Assembly: GCA_020638495.1 (NCBI GenBank)
Contig: JACKIN010000006.1
Location: 124,001-188,000, forward strand
Length of the DNA stretch: 64,000 bases
DNA from: Geminicoccaceae bacterium
Lineage (GTDB): Bacteria > Pseudomonadota > Alphaproteobacteria > Geminicoccales > Geminicoccaceae
Direction: 5' to 3'
Part shown: positions 39,702 to 48,293 of the stretch, piece by piece
Layout of the letters: each line of letters begins with the position of its first letter
How positions within the stretch are numbered: the stretch's first letter is position 1
Made by a program: the position numbers and the translations under genes
The notes under the pieces: model-generated
What the model was told of the DNA's origin: nothing
Seen by the model: the letters and a program-made list of their open reading frames with translations, nothing else
Database searches by the model: none

Positions 39702-40832
39702 ATGCCCAGCGAAGCATTCCTCGACATCGACCGGGTGGCGGTCCGTTACGGCTCGACGCCGGTGCTGCACGACCTGTCGCTGGCGGTGGGTCGGGGCGAG
39801 CTCGTGGCATTGCTCGGCTCGTCGGGTTGCGGCAAGACCACGCTGCTGCGCACGATTGCCGGCTTCCTCAGCCCGACGAGCGGGCGGTTGCGGATCGGCG
39901 AGCGCGACATCACCCGGCTCGCACCCGACCGGCGCGACATGGCCATGGTCTTCCAGTCCTATGCGCTCTGGCCGCACATGAGCGTGGCGCAGAACATCGG
40001 CTACGGGCTGAAGCTGCGGCGGCTCGATCGCGCGGCGATCCGGGCCAAGGTCGAGGACCTTCTCGCCATGCTCGGGCTGGCCGGGCTCGGCGAACGCAAC
40101 GTCACGGCCCTTTCCGGCGGGCAGCGGCAGCGCGTGGCGCTGGGCAGGGCGCTCGCCGTCGATCCGGAGATCCTGCTGCTCGACGAGCCGCTCTCCAATC
40201 TCGACGCGCGCATCCGCCAGACGGTGCGGCACGAGATCCGGGCCCTGCAGCGGCGGCTCGGCATCACCGCGATCCACGTCACCCATGACCGCGAGGAGGC
40301 GATGGTCATGGCCGACCGGATCGTCATTCTCGATGCCGGCCGGATCGCCCAGGCGGGGCCGCCCGAGCGGATCTACAACCAGCCGGCGAGCCCGTTCGTC
40401 GCCGACTTCATGGGGGCGGACAACAGCGTGACGCTCGAGGCCGATCTGGACGGCGCCAGTGTGGTGATCGCCGCCGGCGCCGACCATGCGGCGGCACGGC
40501 TCGCCCGCGACCTGCTGCCGACCGCCAACACCTTGCCGGGGCAGGGGACGTTCAGCCTGCGCGCGTTCTTCCGCGGCGAGGCGGCGGCCCTCGTCGCGGC
40601 GGACGAGGCCGTGACGGGCGACGAGACCGAAGCGTTGCTGCTGACCGGCAGGGTGCTCGCCGTGAGCTATCCGGGCGGCGTCTGGCGTCACGAGGTTGCC
40701 ATTGGCGAGCGGCATTTCCTGGTCGACGATGCCACCTGCCACGCGCCGGGCGATGCGGTCGCCGTGCGGCTGCCGGCCCGGCATCTCTTTCTTTTTCCCG
40801 CAGACGGCACAACCAAGCCCAGAGGAGGGTAA
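39702..40832 (+). CDS. ABC importer ATP-binding protein (PotA/FbpC type)
   Basis: 376 residues from ATG 39702. Walker A LGSSGCGKTT, Q-loop VFQSYALWPH, signature LSGGQRQR and Walker B ILLLDEPLSNLD are all intact. The C-terminal ~120 residues form a TOBE-type regulatory domain. The QSYALWPHMSV and LDARIR features are typical of polyamine/iron(III)/spermidine-type importers. First gene of a four-gene operon with the binding protein and two permeases. Probable inner-membrane importer energiser. Confidence 0.93.
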   Translation: MPSEAFLDIDRVAVRYGSTPVLHDLSLAVGRGELVALLGSSGCGKTTLLRTIAGFLSPTSGRLRIGERDITRLAPDRRDMAMVFQSYALWPHMSVAQNIGYGLKLRRLDRAAIRAKVEDLLAMLGLAGLGERNVTALSGGQRQRVALGRALAVDPEILLLDEPLSNLDARIRQTVRHEIRALQRRLGITAIHVTHDREEAMVMADRIVILDAGRIAQAGPPERIYNQPASPFVADFMGADNSVTLEADLDGASVVIAAGADHAAARLARDLLPTANTLPGQGTFSLRAFFRGEAAALVAADEAVTGDETEALLLTGRVLAVSYPGGVWRHEVAIGERHFLVDDATCHAPGDAVAVRLPARHLFLFPADGTTKPRGG

Positions 40833-40833
40833 C

Positions 40834-41982
40834 GTGAGACAGTCACGAGCGATGATCGCAAGCCTGATCGGCGGCACCATGCTGGCGACAACGTCGCTGG
40901 CGATGGCCGAGACGCTGACCGTGGTGACCGCCGGCGACCAGAACATGGTCGACTACATCAACGAGTTCCTCGCACCCAGGTTCGAGGCGGCCAATCCGGG
41001 CAACACGGTGCGGGCCCTTGGCACGGGGCCGGGCGATGCCGGCTCGCAGATGATCTACGAGCGGCTCGCCGCACAGAAGGCGGCGGGGGCCACGGACGTC
41101 GATGTGGATGTGGCGGTGGTGCACCAGAAGATGGCCGGCCAGATGGTGGAGGAAGGCCTGCTCGAGAGCTACCGGGACAAGATCGGGACGGGCGATCTCG
41201 TGACCCGCGACACGGCGAAGATGGCGCTCGGCACGGATGTCGACGGCTATGTCATGCCGATGTTCCACAGCCAGACGGCGATCGCCTACAACCCGGCGCT
41301 GGTGCCGGAGCCGCCGCAGACCTACGAGGAGCTGGTCGAGTGGGTCGCCGAGAACCCCGGGCAGTTCGGCTATAACGGCATCAAGGGCGGGATGTCGGGC
41401 GTCAGCTTCGTCATGGGCTGGATGTACGCCTTCACCGACCAGGGCGAGCAGCTCATGAACGGCCCGTTCGACGAATCGACGGAGGCCGCCTGGTCCGACG
41501 CGCTGGCGAAGCTCAAGGCGTTCAACGAGAACGTCACCTTCAGCCCGGGCAATGCCGGCACGCTCGACATGCTCAATCGCGGCGAGATCGCGATGGGTCC
41601 CGTCTGGGTCGACATGTTCTACACGTGGCAGGCGGACGGCCGGCTGAATCCGGACCTCAAGCTATCGCTGATCGGCCCCGGCATGCCCGGCCAGCCGATG
41701 TACTATGTCGTGCCCGAGGGGGCCGCCAACGCCGAGCTCGCGGCGAAGTTCATCGAGCTCGCCACCAGCCCGGCGGTCCAGGCCGAGGGCATCGTCGAGC
41801 GCTTCAACTGGTATCCCGGGATCGACGCGCAGCACGTCCAGGCGGAGCTGGACGACGCCACCTGGCAGCGGCTCTTCGCCGATGTCGGGCCGGAGGATCT
41901 GGCCGAGAAGGGCAAGCCCTTCCCGATCGGCCCTTATTTCGACGCCATCCTGGAAGCCTACGAGCGCCAGGTGACGAACTGA
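40834..41982 (+). CDS. Periplasmic solute-binding protein, family 1 type
   Basis: 382 residues. Start GTG 40834 has an almost ideal ribosome site (AGAGGAGGGT) three bases upstream and sits one base after the ATPase stop. Sec signal peptide ends LAMAET. The chain has the extracellular solute-binding family pattern (VVTAGDQNMVDYINEFLAPR, NPALVPEPPQTYEELVEWVA, GEIAMGPVWVDMFYTWQADG). Ligand unknown; spermidine/putrescine- or thiamine-like binding proteins look similar. The divergent amidase-type genes suggest an amide-bearing ligand (inference). Confidence 0.9.
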   Translation: MRQSRAMIASLIGGTMLATTSLAMAETLTVVTAGDQNMVDYINEFLAPRFEAANPGNTVRALGTGPGDAGSQMIYERLAAQKAAGATDVDVDVAVVHQKMAGQMVEEGLLESYRDKIGTGDLVTRDTAKMALGTDVDGYVMPMFHSQTAIAYNPALVPEPPQTYEELVEWVAENPGQFGYNGIKGGMSGVSFVMGWMYAFTDQGEQLMNGPFDESTEAAWSDALAKLKAFNENVTFSPGNAGTLDMLNRGEIAMGPVWVDMFYTWQADGRLNPDLKLSLIGPGMPGQPMYYVVPEGAANAELAAKFIELATSPAVQAEGIVERFNWYPGIDAQHVQAELDDATWQRLFADVGPEDLAEKGKPFPIGPYFDAILEAYERQVTN

Positions 41983-42031
41983 CCGAGGCCGGCGGGAGCG
42001 TCCGAGGCGGCGCTCCCGCCCTCCCGCTGCG

Positions 42032-42865
42032 ATGAAGGCGAGCCCGTTCCTGGGGCCACTCCTGGTGCTGCCGGCGCTCGGCGTCATCCTGCTGCTCTTC
42101 GTCTGGCCGCTCCTCTATTCGCTGGTCGGTGCCTTCGTGACTGGCGAGGGCTGGGGGCTCGGCAATTTCGCCAAGACGGTCGAGCTCTACCGCAGCGACA
42201 TCCTCTTCACCTTCCTCATCGTCGGGCTCTCGACGCTGCTGATCGCCGTCTTCGCGGTCGCCATCGGCGGCTACCTGGTGCTCGGCAGCAACCCCAGGGC
42301 GCAGGCCATCCTGCGCTGGCTCTATCGCTGGCCGCTCTTCATCCCGTTCATCGTGGCGGGCCAGCTCATGCGCACGTTCCTCGCCAAGAACGGCCTCCTG
42401 AACGGCATGCTGGTCGAGGCCGGGCTGCTGACACCCTTGCAGACCCTGAGCTTTCTCGACTGGCGCGGCATCGTCATCGCCTTCGTCTGGAAGCAGACGC
42501 CGTTCGTGGCGCTGCTGGTCGCCGGGGCCATGGCCGGGCTGGACCGGTCGATGTTCGAGGCGGCGCGCAACCTCGGTGCGTCGCGCTTGCGCATCCTGGT
42601 CGAGATCGTCGTGCCGCAGGTCATGCAGACGCTCCTGGTCGGGCTCATCCTGAGCTTCGTCATCATGCTCTCGGTGCTGTCGGTGCCGCTGATGATCAAT
42701 GCCCAGACACCCACCATGATCACCGCCAACATGGCCTTTCGGATCAACGCCTATGGCGATTACGGGGTCGCCAACGCGCTCGGCGTGATCTCCTATCTGA
42801 TGGCCGGGGCCGTCGCCTGGATCTATCTGCGCTACGCCGTGCGCGAGCGGATGGAGCAGCGCTGA
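42032..42865 (+). CDS. ABC importer permease (PotB-like)
   Basis: 277 residues, six membrane helices, starting MKASPFLGPLLVLPALGVIL. The EAA loop that docks to the ATPase reads FEAARNLGASRLRILVEIVV. The stop overlaps the next permease start by one base, so the two are translationally coupled. It forms the channel with the following gene. Confidence 0.93.
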   Translation: MKASPFLGPLLVLPALGVILLLFVWPLLYSLVGAFVTGEGWGLGNFAKTVELYRSDILFTFLIVGLSTLLIAVFAVAIGGYLVLGSNPRAQAILRWLYRWPLFIPFIVAGQLMRTFLAKNGLLNGMLVEAGLLTPLQTLSFLDWRGIVIAFVWKQTPFVALLVAGAMAGLDRSMFEAARNLGASRLRILVEIVVPQVMQTLLVGLILSFVIMLSVLSVPLMINAQTPTMITANMAFRINAYGDYGVANALGVISYLMAGAVAWIYLRYAVRERMEQR

Positions 42866-43662
42866 TGGGGCGCTGGCTGGTCCGGGGGCTGTGCCTCGGC
42901 CTCCTCGCCTTCGTCGTCTTCGGGCCGCTCGCCAACATGGTGCTCTGGGCGTTCACCGAGCGCTGGTACTTCCCGCACGCTTTGCCGATCGAGTACGGCT
43001 TCAGCTTCTGGGGGCGCGTCTTCGCGCCGCGTGGCGGCGCGATCGAATCGCTCGTCAACAGCGCCGTCATCGCCGTCGGCACGGTCGCCATGTCGCTGGC
43101 CCTGGCAGTGCCGGCGGGCTACGCCCTGGCTCGCCTGCGGCTGCCGTTCCGCAGCCTGATCCTGCTGGCCTTCCTTTTGCCGCAGGCCTTCCCGAACCTG
43201 CCCGTCTACATCAACATCGCCCGGATCTTCTACGGCTTCGGCCTGAACGGCACCTATCTCGGCGTCGTCCTCGTCCACACCAGCCATGGCCTCGTCTATG
43301 CCGTCTGGATCGCCACGGCGGCCTTCGCCTCGGTCGAGCACGAGCTCGAGGAGGCGGCGCGCAATATCGGGGCGGGGGCCATGCACACCTTCTGGACGAT
43401 CACCCTGCCGCTCGCCGCACCCGGCCTTATGGCCAGCGCCATCTTCGTCTTCCTCGAATCGCTCGACGAGTTCACCGGTACCTATTTCGTCGGCGCCCCG
43501 GACGTCCAGACCCTGCCGCTGCTGCTCTACAGCGCCAGCGCCGGCGGCAACTACCAGATCGCCTCGATCACGGCGCTCATCCTGCTGGTGCCGTCGATCG
43601 CCTTCATGCTGGTGGTCGAGCGGTTCCTCAGGGCGGACGTGCTGGCGAAGGTGGGGCGATAG
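42865..43662 (+). CDS. ABC importer permease (PotC-like)
   Basis: 265 residues, six membrane helices. The docking loop reads LEEAARNIGAGAMHTFWTIT. Last gene of the operon ATPase, binding protein, permease, permease. Short spacer of 68 bases to the GH15 gene, which may be a separate transcript because it has its own strong ribosome site. Confidence 0.93.
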   Translation: MGRWLVRGLCLGLLAFVVFGPLANMVLWAFTERWYFPHALPIEYGFSFWGRVFAPRGGAIESLVNSAVIAVGTVAMSLALAVPAGYALARLRLPFRSLILLAFLLPQAFPNLPVYINIARIFYGFGLNGTYLGVVLVHTSHGLVYAVWIATAAFASVEHELEEAARNIGAGAMHTFWTITLPLAAPGLMASAIFVFLESLDEFTGTYFVGAPDVQTLPLLLYSASAGGNYQIASITALILLVPSIAFMLVVERFLRADVLAKVGR

Positions 43663-43730
43663 AGCCGGCGCTGATTGCGCTGGACAGGCCTTCGATGTTG
43701 GCGGCCAATGGAGGCCGGGAGGAGCCGGTC

Positions 43731-46103
43731 ATGAGCGTGCTGCGGCCCGTGGAACCGCGTCGGGAGGCACCGGGTCGGCCGGGGATCGCGCCGACCTGGA
43801 CGAGCAGTGCGAAGGACATCGTCGGCTGCGCGCTGGGCCCGTCCCGGGTCTGGTTCACCATGGGCTACGGGATCGTCAACGAGGTCTACTACCCGAGGGT
43901 GGACCTGCCGCAGATCCGCGATCTGGGGTTCATCGTCGCCGACGGCGAGGGCTTCTGGGTCGAGGTGAAGCGGCTCGGAAACTACACGCTGCGGCTGGTC
44001 GAGCCCGGCGTGCCGGCGGTCGAGGTTCGGCACCGGCACGAGCGCTTCGAGCTGCATTTGCGGGTCACGCCGGATCCCATCCGCGACGTGCTGCTCGTCG
44101 AGCTCTGCCTCGACGGTGACGCGGCGCTCCGGCCTTACGTGCTGCTGGCGCCGCATCTGGGTGATTCCGGCTGGAACAACGAGGCAGCGGTCATGGAGCT
44201 CGGTGGGCGCCGGGTGCTGACGGCGGAGCAGGGGCCGTTCGGCCTGGCGCTGGCCGCGGTCGATGAGCGGCAGCAGGATGCGTTCGGCGAGGCCAGCGCC
44301 GGCCATGTGGGCGTGAGCGACGGCTGGCAGGATTTCGACCGCCATGGCGCCATGCGCTGGCAGCACAGCGTGGCCGGCCCCGGCAACGTGGCGCTCACGG
44401 GTGCCCTGCCGCGCTTCGCCGTGCTTGGCCTCGGCTTCGGCAGCACCGCACAGGCGGCGGCGACGCTCGCCGTCTCGAGCCTGCAAGGTCCGTTCGAGCG
44501 GCACCTGGCCCGGCAGCGCGACGACTGGCGGGCATGGCACGGAAAGGTGCGGGGCCAGGGCATGGGCGGGCTCCTGGAGCCGGCATCGATCGAGGCGCAT
44601 GTCGGGCTTTCCGCCATGGTGCTGCGCACGCTTCGCGACCAGACCTATCCCGGCACCATGGTGGCGAGCCTGAGCGTGCCCTGGGGCAACACCCGCGACG
44701 ACCTGGCCGGCTATCATCTCGTCTGGCCGCGCGATCTGGTCGCCTGCTCCACGGCCCTGCTGGCGCTGGGTGCGGTCGACGAGGCGCGCGACAGCCTGCG
44801 CTACCTGATCGCCACCCAGGCGGCGGACGGCTACTGGGCGCAGAACCAGTGGCTCGGCGGCACGCCGCACTGGACCGGCATCCAGCTCGACGAGACGGCG
44901 GCCCCGGTGCTGCTCGCGGCAGCGCTGGCCGAGCGGGACGCTCTGGACGGCATCGAGGTGGGCGACATGGTGCGCCGGGCGCTGCGCTTCATCGCCCGGA
45001 CGGGGCCGGGGAGCGACCAGGATCGCTGGGAGGAGAATGCGGGCATCAACGCCTTCACCCTGGCCTTCGCGATCGCGGCCCTGGTCGAGGGTGCGCGTTT
45101 TGTCGATGCAGCCGATGCGGCGCTCGCCACGGCCCTTGCCGATTTCTGGAACGCCGGGATCGAGCGCTGGACGGCGGTGGCAGACACGCCTTTGGCACGG
45201 CGGCTGGGTGTCGCGGGCTACTACACGCGCATGGCGCCGATCGAGGTGATGGCGGAAAGCCGGCCGCTGCAACATTTGCTGGTGCTGAAGAACCGGGAAT
45301 CGAGCAGCGCCGGGGTGGCGGCCGACGAGGAGGTCAGCACCGATTTCCTGCAGCTCGTGCGCTTCGGCCTCCGCTCGCCCGACGATGCGCATGTCGCGGC
45401 CAGCCTGCGGGTGATCGACGCGCTGCTCAGGGCCGACACGCCGAACGGGCCCGTCTGGCGGCGATACAATGGCGACGGCTATGGCGAGCACGATGACGGC
45501 CGCGCCTTCGACGGCACCGGCCGCGGCCGCGGCTGGCCGCTCCTGACCGGCGAGCGCGGGCATGTCGAGCTGGTCGCCGGCCGCGATCCGCTGCCCTTCC
45601 TCGACGCCATGGCGGCGATGGCCGGTCCGTCGGGGCTGCTGCCGGAGCAGGTCTGGGATGCCGAGCCGCTGGCCGATGCCGGCCTGCTCACCGGCCGGCC
45701 CACCGGGTCGGCCATGCCGCTGGGCTGGGCGCATGCCGAGTACATCAAGCTCGCTCTCTCGCGCCAGTCGGGTGCGCCTGTCGATCGCCCGGCGGCGGTC
45801 TGGCGGCGCTATGGCGGCAAGGTGCCGAAGGCCGACCGGCACTTCTGGCTGCCGCACGCGCCGATCGCCGGCCTGCCCGGGCAGGCGACGCTCGTCATCG
45901 CGTTCCCGGGCGAGGGGCAGGTCCACTGGGGCGTCGACGACTGGCAGGCCGTGGTCGACGAGCCGACGAAGGAGCTCGGCCTCGGGCTGCACGGCATCGA
46001 GCTCTCACCGGACCGGCTCGGCCCGGCGTCGCGCATCGTCTTCACCTGGCGGACGGCGGACGGGGCATGGAGCGGCCACGATGTCGTGGTGACACGCGGC
46101 TGA
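43731..46103 (+). CDS. GH15 glucoamylase-family glycoside hydrolase
   Basis: 790 residues from ATG 43731 with ribosome site GGGAGGAG. The N-terminal ~270 residues are a beta-sandwich (GYGIVNEVYYPRVDLPQIRD), then an (alpha/alpha)6 barrel. General acid is Glu434/435 in DRWEENAGIN and the base Glu670 in GWAHAEYIKLAL, matching glucoamylase / glucodextranase-type GH15. No signal peptide, so action on cytoplasmic alpha-glucans or dextrins. Together with the GH13 enzyme at 11.5 kb it implies internal alpha-glucan metabolism. The upstream open frame from 42891 is an overlap artefact with the permease. Confidence 0.9.
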   Translation: MSVLRPVEPRREAPGRPGIAPTWTSSAKDIVGCALGPSRVWFTMGYGIVNEVYYPRVDLPQIRDLGFIVADGEGFWVEVKRLGNYTLRLVEPGVPAVEVRHRHERFELHLRVTPDPIRDVLLVELCLDGDAALRPYVLLAPHLGDSGWNNEAAVMELGGRRVLTAEQGPFGLALAAVDERQQDAFGEASAGHVGVSDGWQDFDRHGAMRWQHSVAGPGNVALTGALPRFAVLGLGFGSTAQAAATLAVSSLQGPFERHLARQRDDWRAWHGKVRGQGMGGLLEPASIEAHVGLSAMVLRTLRDQTYPGTMVASLSVPWGNTRDDLAGYHLVWPRDLVACSTALLALGAVDEARDSLRYLIATQAADGYWAQNQWLGGTPHWTGIQLDETAAPVLLAAALAERDALDGIEVGDMVRRALRFIARTGPGSDQDRWEENAGINAFTLAFAIAALVEGARFVDAADAALATALADFWNAGIERWTAVADTPLARRLGVAGYYTRMAPIEVMAESRPLQHLLVLKNRESSSAGVAADEEVSTDFLQLVRFGLRSPDDAHVAASLRVIDALLRADTPNGPVWRRYNGDGYGEHDDGRAFDGTGRGRGWPLLTGERGHVELVAGRDPLPFLDAMAAMAGPSGLLPEQVWDAEPLADAGLLTGRPTGSAMPLGWAHAEYIKLALSRQSGAPVDRPAAVWRRYGGKVPKADRHFWLPHAPIAGLPGQATLVIAFPGEGQVHWGVDDWQAVVDEPTKELGLGLHGIELSPDRLGPASRIVFTWRTADGAWSGHDVVVTRG

Positions 46104-46112
46104 GTCCCGGGC

Positions 46113-46258
46113 TCAGGCGACGACTTCCTGGTTCAGCGTGCCCTCGACGAAGCCGATGCTGTCGAGGCTGGTCGCACCGTTGACGATGATCACGTCCTGG
46201 TCGGCACCGGCCCAGAGGACGACCGAGGCGATGGATTCGACGTGAGCGAACACCTCGT
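46113..46258 (-). pseudogene. C-terminal remnant of a possible RTX-type calcium-binding protein
   Basis: Only ~48 codons remain: NEVFAHVESIASVVLWAGAD, then QDVIIVNGATSLDSIGFVEG and TLNQEVVA. The ending (GAD..DVIIV.GATSL...V....L...VV) resembles the C-termini of hemolysin-type calcium-binding proteins. The frame enters an inverted-repeat element at 46259, and the rest of the gene is absent on the other side. Family call is tentative. Confidence 0.4.
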
Positions 46259-46386
46259 TAAGTCCCGGCGTGTGATGGTGCAAGTTGCTGCGGTCACGCC
46301 AAGGAAGAACGATGGGCCAGCTACTGCAAGCAAGCGCCACAACGACGCATGCCGTCCGAGCCACCACACTCCGGGACTGAATAACT
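46259..46386. mobile_element. Small MITE-like element (about 128 bases)
   Basis: AGTCCCGGCGTGTGATGG (46261-46278) faces the inverted copy whose complement reads AGTCCCGGAGTGTGGTGG (46361-46378), 16 of 18 matching. ACCTCGT stands at 46252-46258 and again at 46387-46393, a possible 7-base target duplication. Too short for a transposase, so it would be non-autonomous or an IS end-to-end remnant. Confidence 0.5.
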
Positions 46387-47347
46387 ACCTCGTCTCCTGC
46401 ACGCGTCCCGCGATCAGCAGCATGGCGAGGACGAGGCCGCCGAAGAGGATCATGCGCAGGCCCGGCGAGGCGTTGACCACGGTGATGAGGGCGGTGAGCG
46501 TGACCAGCAGGATGGCGCCGGCGATGGTGCCGAGATAGCTGCCGCGGCCGCCGAGGATGGAGGTGCCGCCGACCACGACGGCGGCGATGGTGCCGAGCAG
46601 ATAGGGCTCGCCGATGCCGACATAGCCCTGGCGGTTCATGCCGAGCAGCAGGAGTCCGGCGAGCCCGGCCGACGCGCCGGAGATGGCGTAGACGGTGATC
46701 AGGGTGAGGGGAGCATTCACCCCGGCGAGGCGGCTGGCGCGGGGATTGGTGCCGATGGCGTAGAGCCAGCCGCCGAGCACGGTGCGGTGCAGGACGACGA
46801 GCGTGGCGGCGGCGACGACCAGCCAGGTGAGGATGGTGACGGGAAAGCCCCAGAGGCGCTCGTTGCCGAGCCAGACGACGGCGGGGTTGGTGGTCGAGAC
46901 GGCGCTGCCGCCGGCGATGAGCAGGAGCGAGCCCTGCAGGATCGTGGCGGTGGCCAGCGTGATGATGAGCGGGTGGACGCGCAGCAGCACGACCCCGACG
47001 CCGTTGACGGCGCCGATGGCGGTGGTGATGGCGAGCACGAAGAGGATGCCGAGGAGCCCCGTGGGGTCCCAGCCGACCGAGACGATGGGGGTGAGGATGG
47101 CGGCGAAGGTGATGACGGCGGCGACCGAGAGGTCGATGCCGGCGGCGATGATGACCAGCGTCTGGCCGGCGGCGGCGATGCCGATCACGGCGGCGAGCTC
47201 GAGCAGGTAGCGGAGGTGGCCGATCCGGGCGAAGCCCGGCTTCATGATGCCGGCCGTGATCCAGATGGCGATGACGACGAGATAGACGAGGGTCACCGGA
47301 TGGATGAGCCAGCTCGCGCCGGGCAGGCGTTTCAGGCTCGCGAGCAT
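46385..47347 (-). CDS. Sugar ABC permease (RbsC type)
   Basis: 320 residues, eight or more membrane helices. The RbsC family hallmark AAAGQTLVIIAAGIDLSVAA is at residues ~55-75, and IGTNPRASRLAGVNAPLTLI is the conserved loop. Last gene of the carbohydrate importer that runs from 50878 to here; four bases separate it from the preceding permease. Its stop codon touches the right edge of the MITE-like element. Confidence 0.93.
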   Translation of the reverse strand: MLASLKRLPGASWLIHPVTLVYLVVIAIWITAGIMKPGFARIGHLRYLLELAAVIGIAAAGQTLVIIAAGIDLSVAAVITFAAILTPIVSVGWDPTGLLGILFVLAITTAIGAVNGVGVVLLRVHPLIITLATATILQGSLLLIAGGSAVSTTNPAVVWLGNERLWGFPVTILTWLVVAAATLVVLHRTVLGGWLYAIGTNPRASRLAGVNAPLTLITVYAISGASAGLAGLLLLGMNRQGYVGIGEPYLLGTIAAVVVGGTSILGGRGSYLGTIAGAILLVTLTALITVVNASPGLRMILFGGLVLAMLLIAGRVQETR

Positions 47348-47351
47348 CGGC

Positions 47352-48293
47352 TCAGCGCTCCCTGAGCAGGCGGAGGCCCATCGCGACCACGATGATCAGG
47401 CCCTTGGCGATGTACTGGGCGACCGGCGGGAATCCCAGGAAGAACATGACGTTGATCATGACGGCGAGGAGCAGGCTGCCGGCGATGGCGCCGCGAAACG
47501 CGCCGATGCCGCCGAGGAAGCCGACGCCGCCGAGCACGGCCGCGGTGATCGAATCGAGGATGAAGGGGCCGCCGATGATCGGATCGCCCGAGCCCGTCTG
47601 GGCCGCGACATAGACCCCGGCGAAGGCGGAGAGGGCGCCGGAGATGGCGTAGGCGACGATGCGTGCCCTTGCGACGTTCACGCCGCTGCGGAAGGCGCCA
47701 TGTGGGTTGTTGCCGGCGGCGTTGATGTCCTGGCCCAGGGGGGTGGCCTGCAGGATGCGCCAGGCGACGAGCAGGCAGAGGAGGAGCACGAGGGCGGTCG
47801 GCGTCTCGCCGGCGAGGCCGTCGGAGAGCCAGGCCGGGACGTGGCCGCCAGGGCGCGGCATGACGAGCAGCGCAATGCCGCCGATGATGAAGGAGGCGGC
47901 GAGCGTCACGACGATGGCCGGGATGCGCAGGAGCGCCACGATGGCGCCGACCGTGCCGCCGATCACGGCACCGACGCCGACGGCGAGCGCGATGCCGAGG
48001 GCGGCCCCGCCATAGCTGTCGCCGATCCAGCTCGCGGCCAGCACGCAGCCGAGGCTGACCGTCGCGCCGATGGCGAGGTCGATGCCGCCCATCAGCATGA
48101 TGAGGGTCTGGGCGAGGGCGACGACGGCGATGGGGAACCAGTTCTGGGTGAAGCGGGCGACGCCGGCGACGCTGAGCAGGCCCGGATGCAGCCAGGCGTA
48201 GACGGCGAGCAGGGCGATGAGCAGCAGATAGAGCCCGTAGAGCCCGGCATTGCGCTGCCAGAGGAGGCGGAGCTGCAGCGCCGCGCCGGTCAC
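47352..48293 (-). CDS. Sugar ABC permease (RbsC type)
   Basis: 313 residues, multi-helix membrane protein with LAQTLIMLMGGIDLAIGATV and AAGNNPHGAFRSGVNVARAR, both RbsC-family features. The start overlaps the ATPase stop (ATGA at 48290-48293). It pairs with the next permease as a heterodimeric channel. Confidence 0.93.
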   Translation of the reverse strand: MTGAALQLRLLWQRNAGLYGLYLLLIALLAVYAWLHPGLLSVAGVARFTQNWFPIAVVALAQTLIMLMGGIDLAIGATVSLGCVLAASWIGDSYGGAALGIALAVGVGAVIGGTVGAIVALLRIPAIVVTLAASFIIGGIALLVMPRPGGHVPAWLSDGLAGETPTALVLLLCLLVAWRILQATPLGQDINAAGNNPHGAFRSGVNVARARIVAYAISGALSAFAGVYVAAQTGSGDPIIGGPFILDSITAAVLGGVGFLGGIGAFRGAIAGSLLLAVMINVMFFLGFPPVAQYIAKGLIIVVAMGLRLLRER

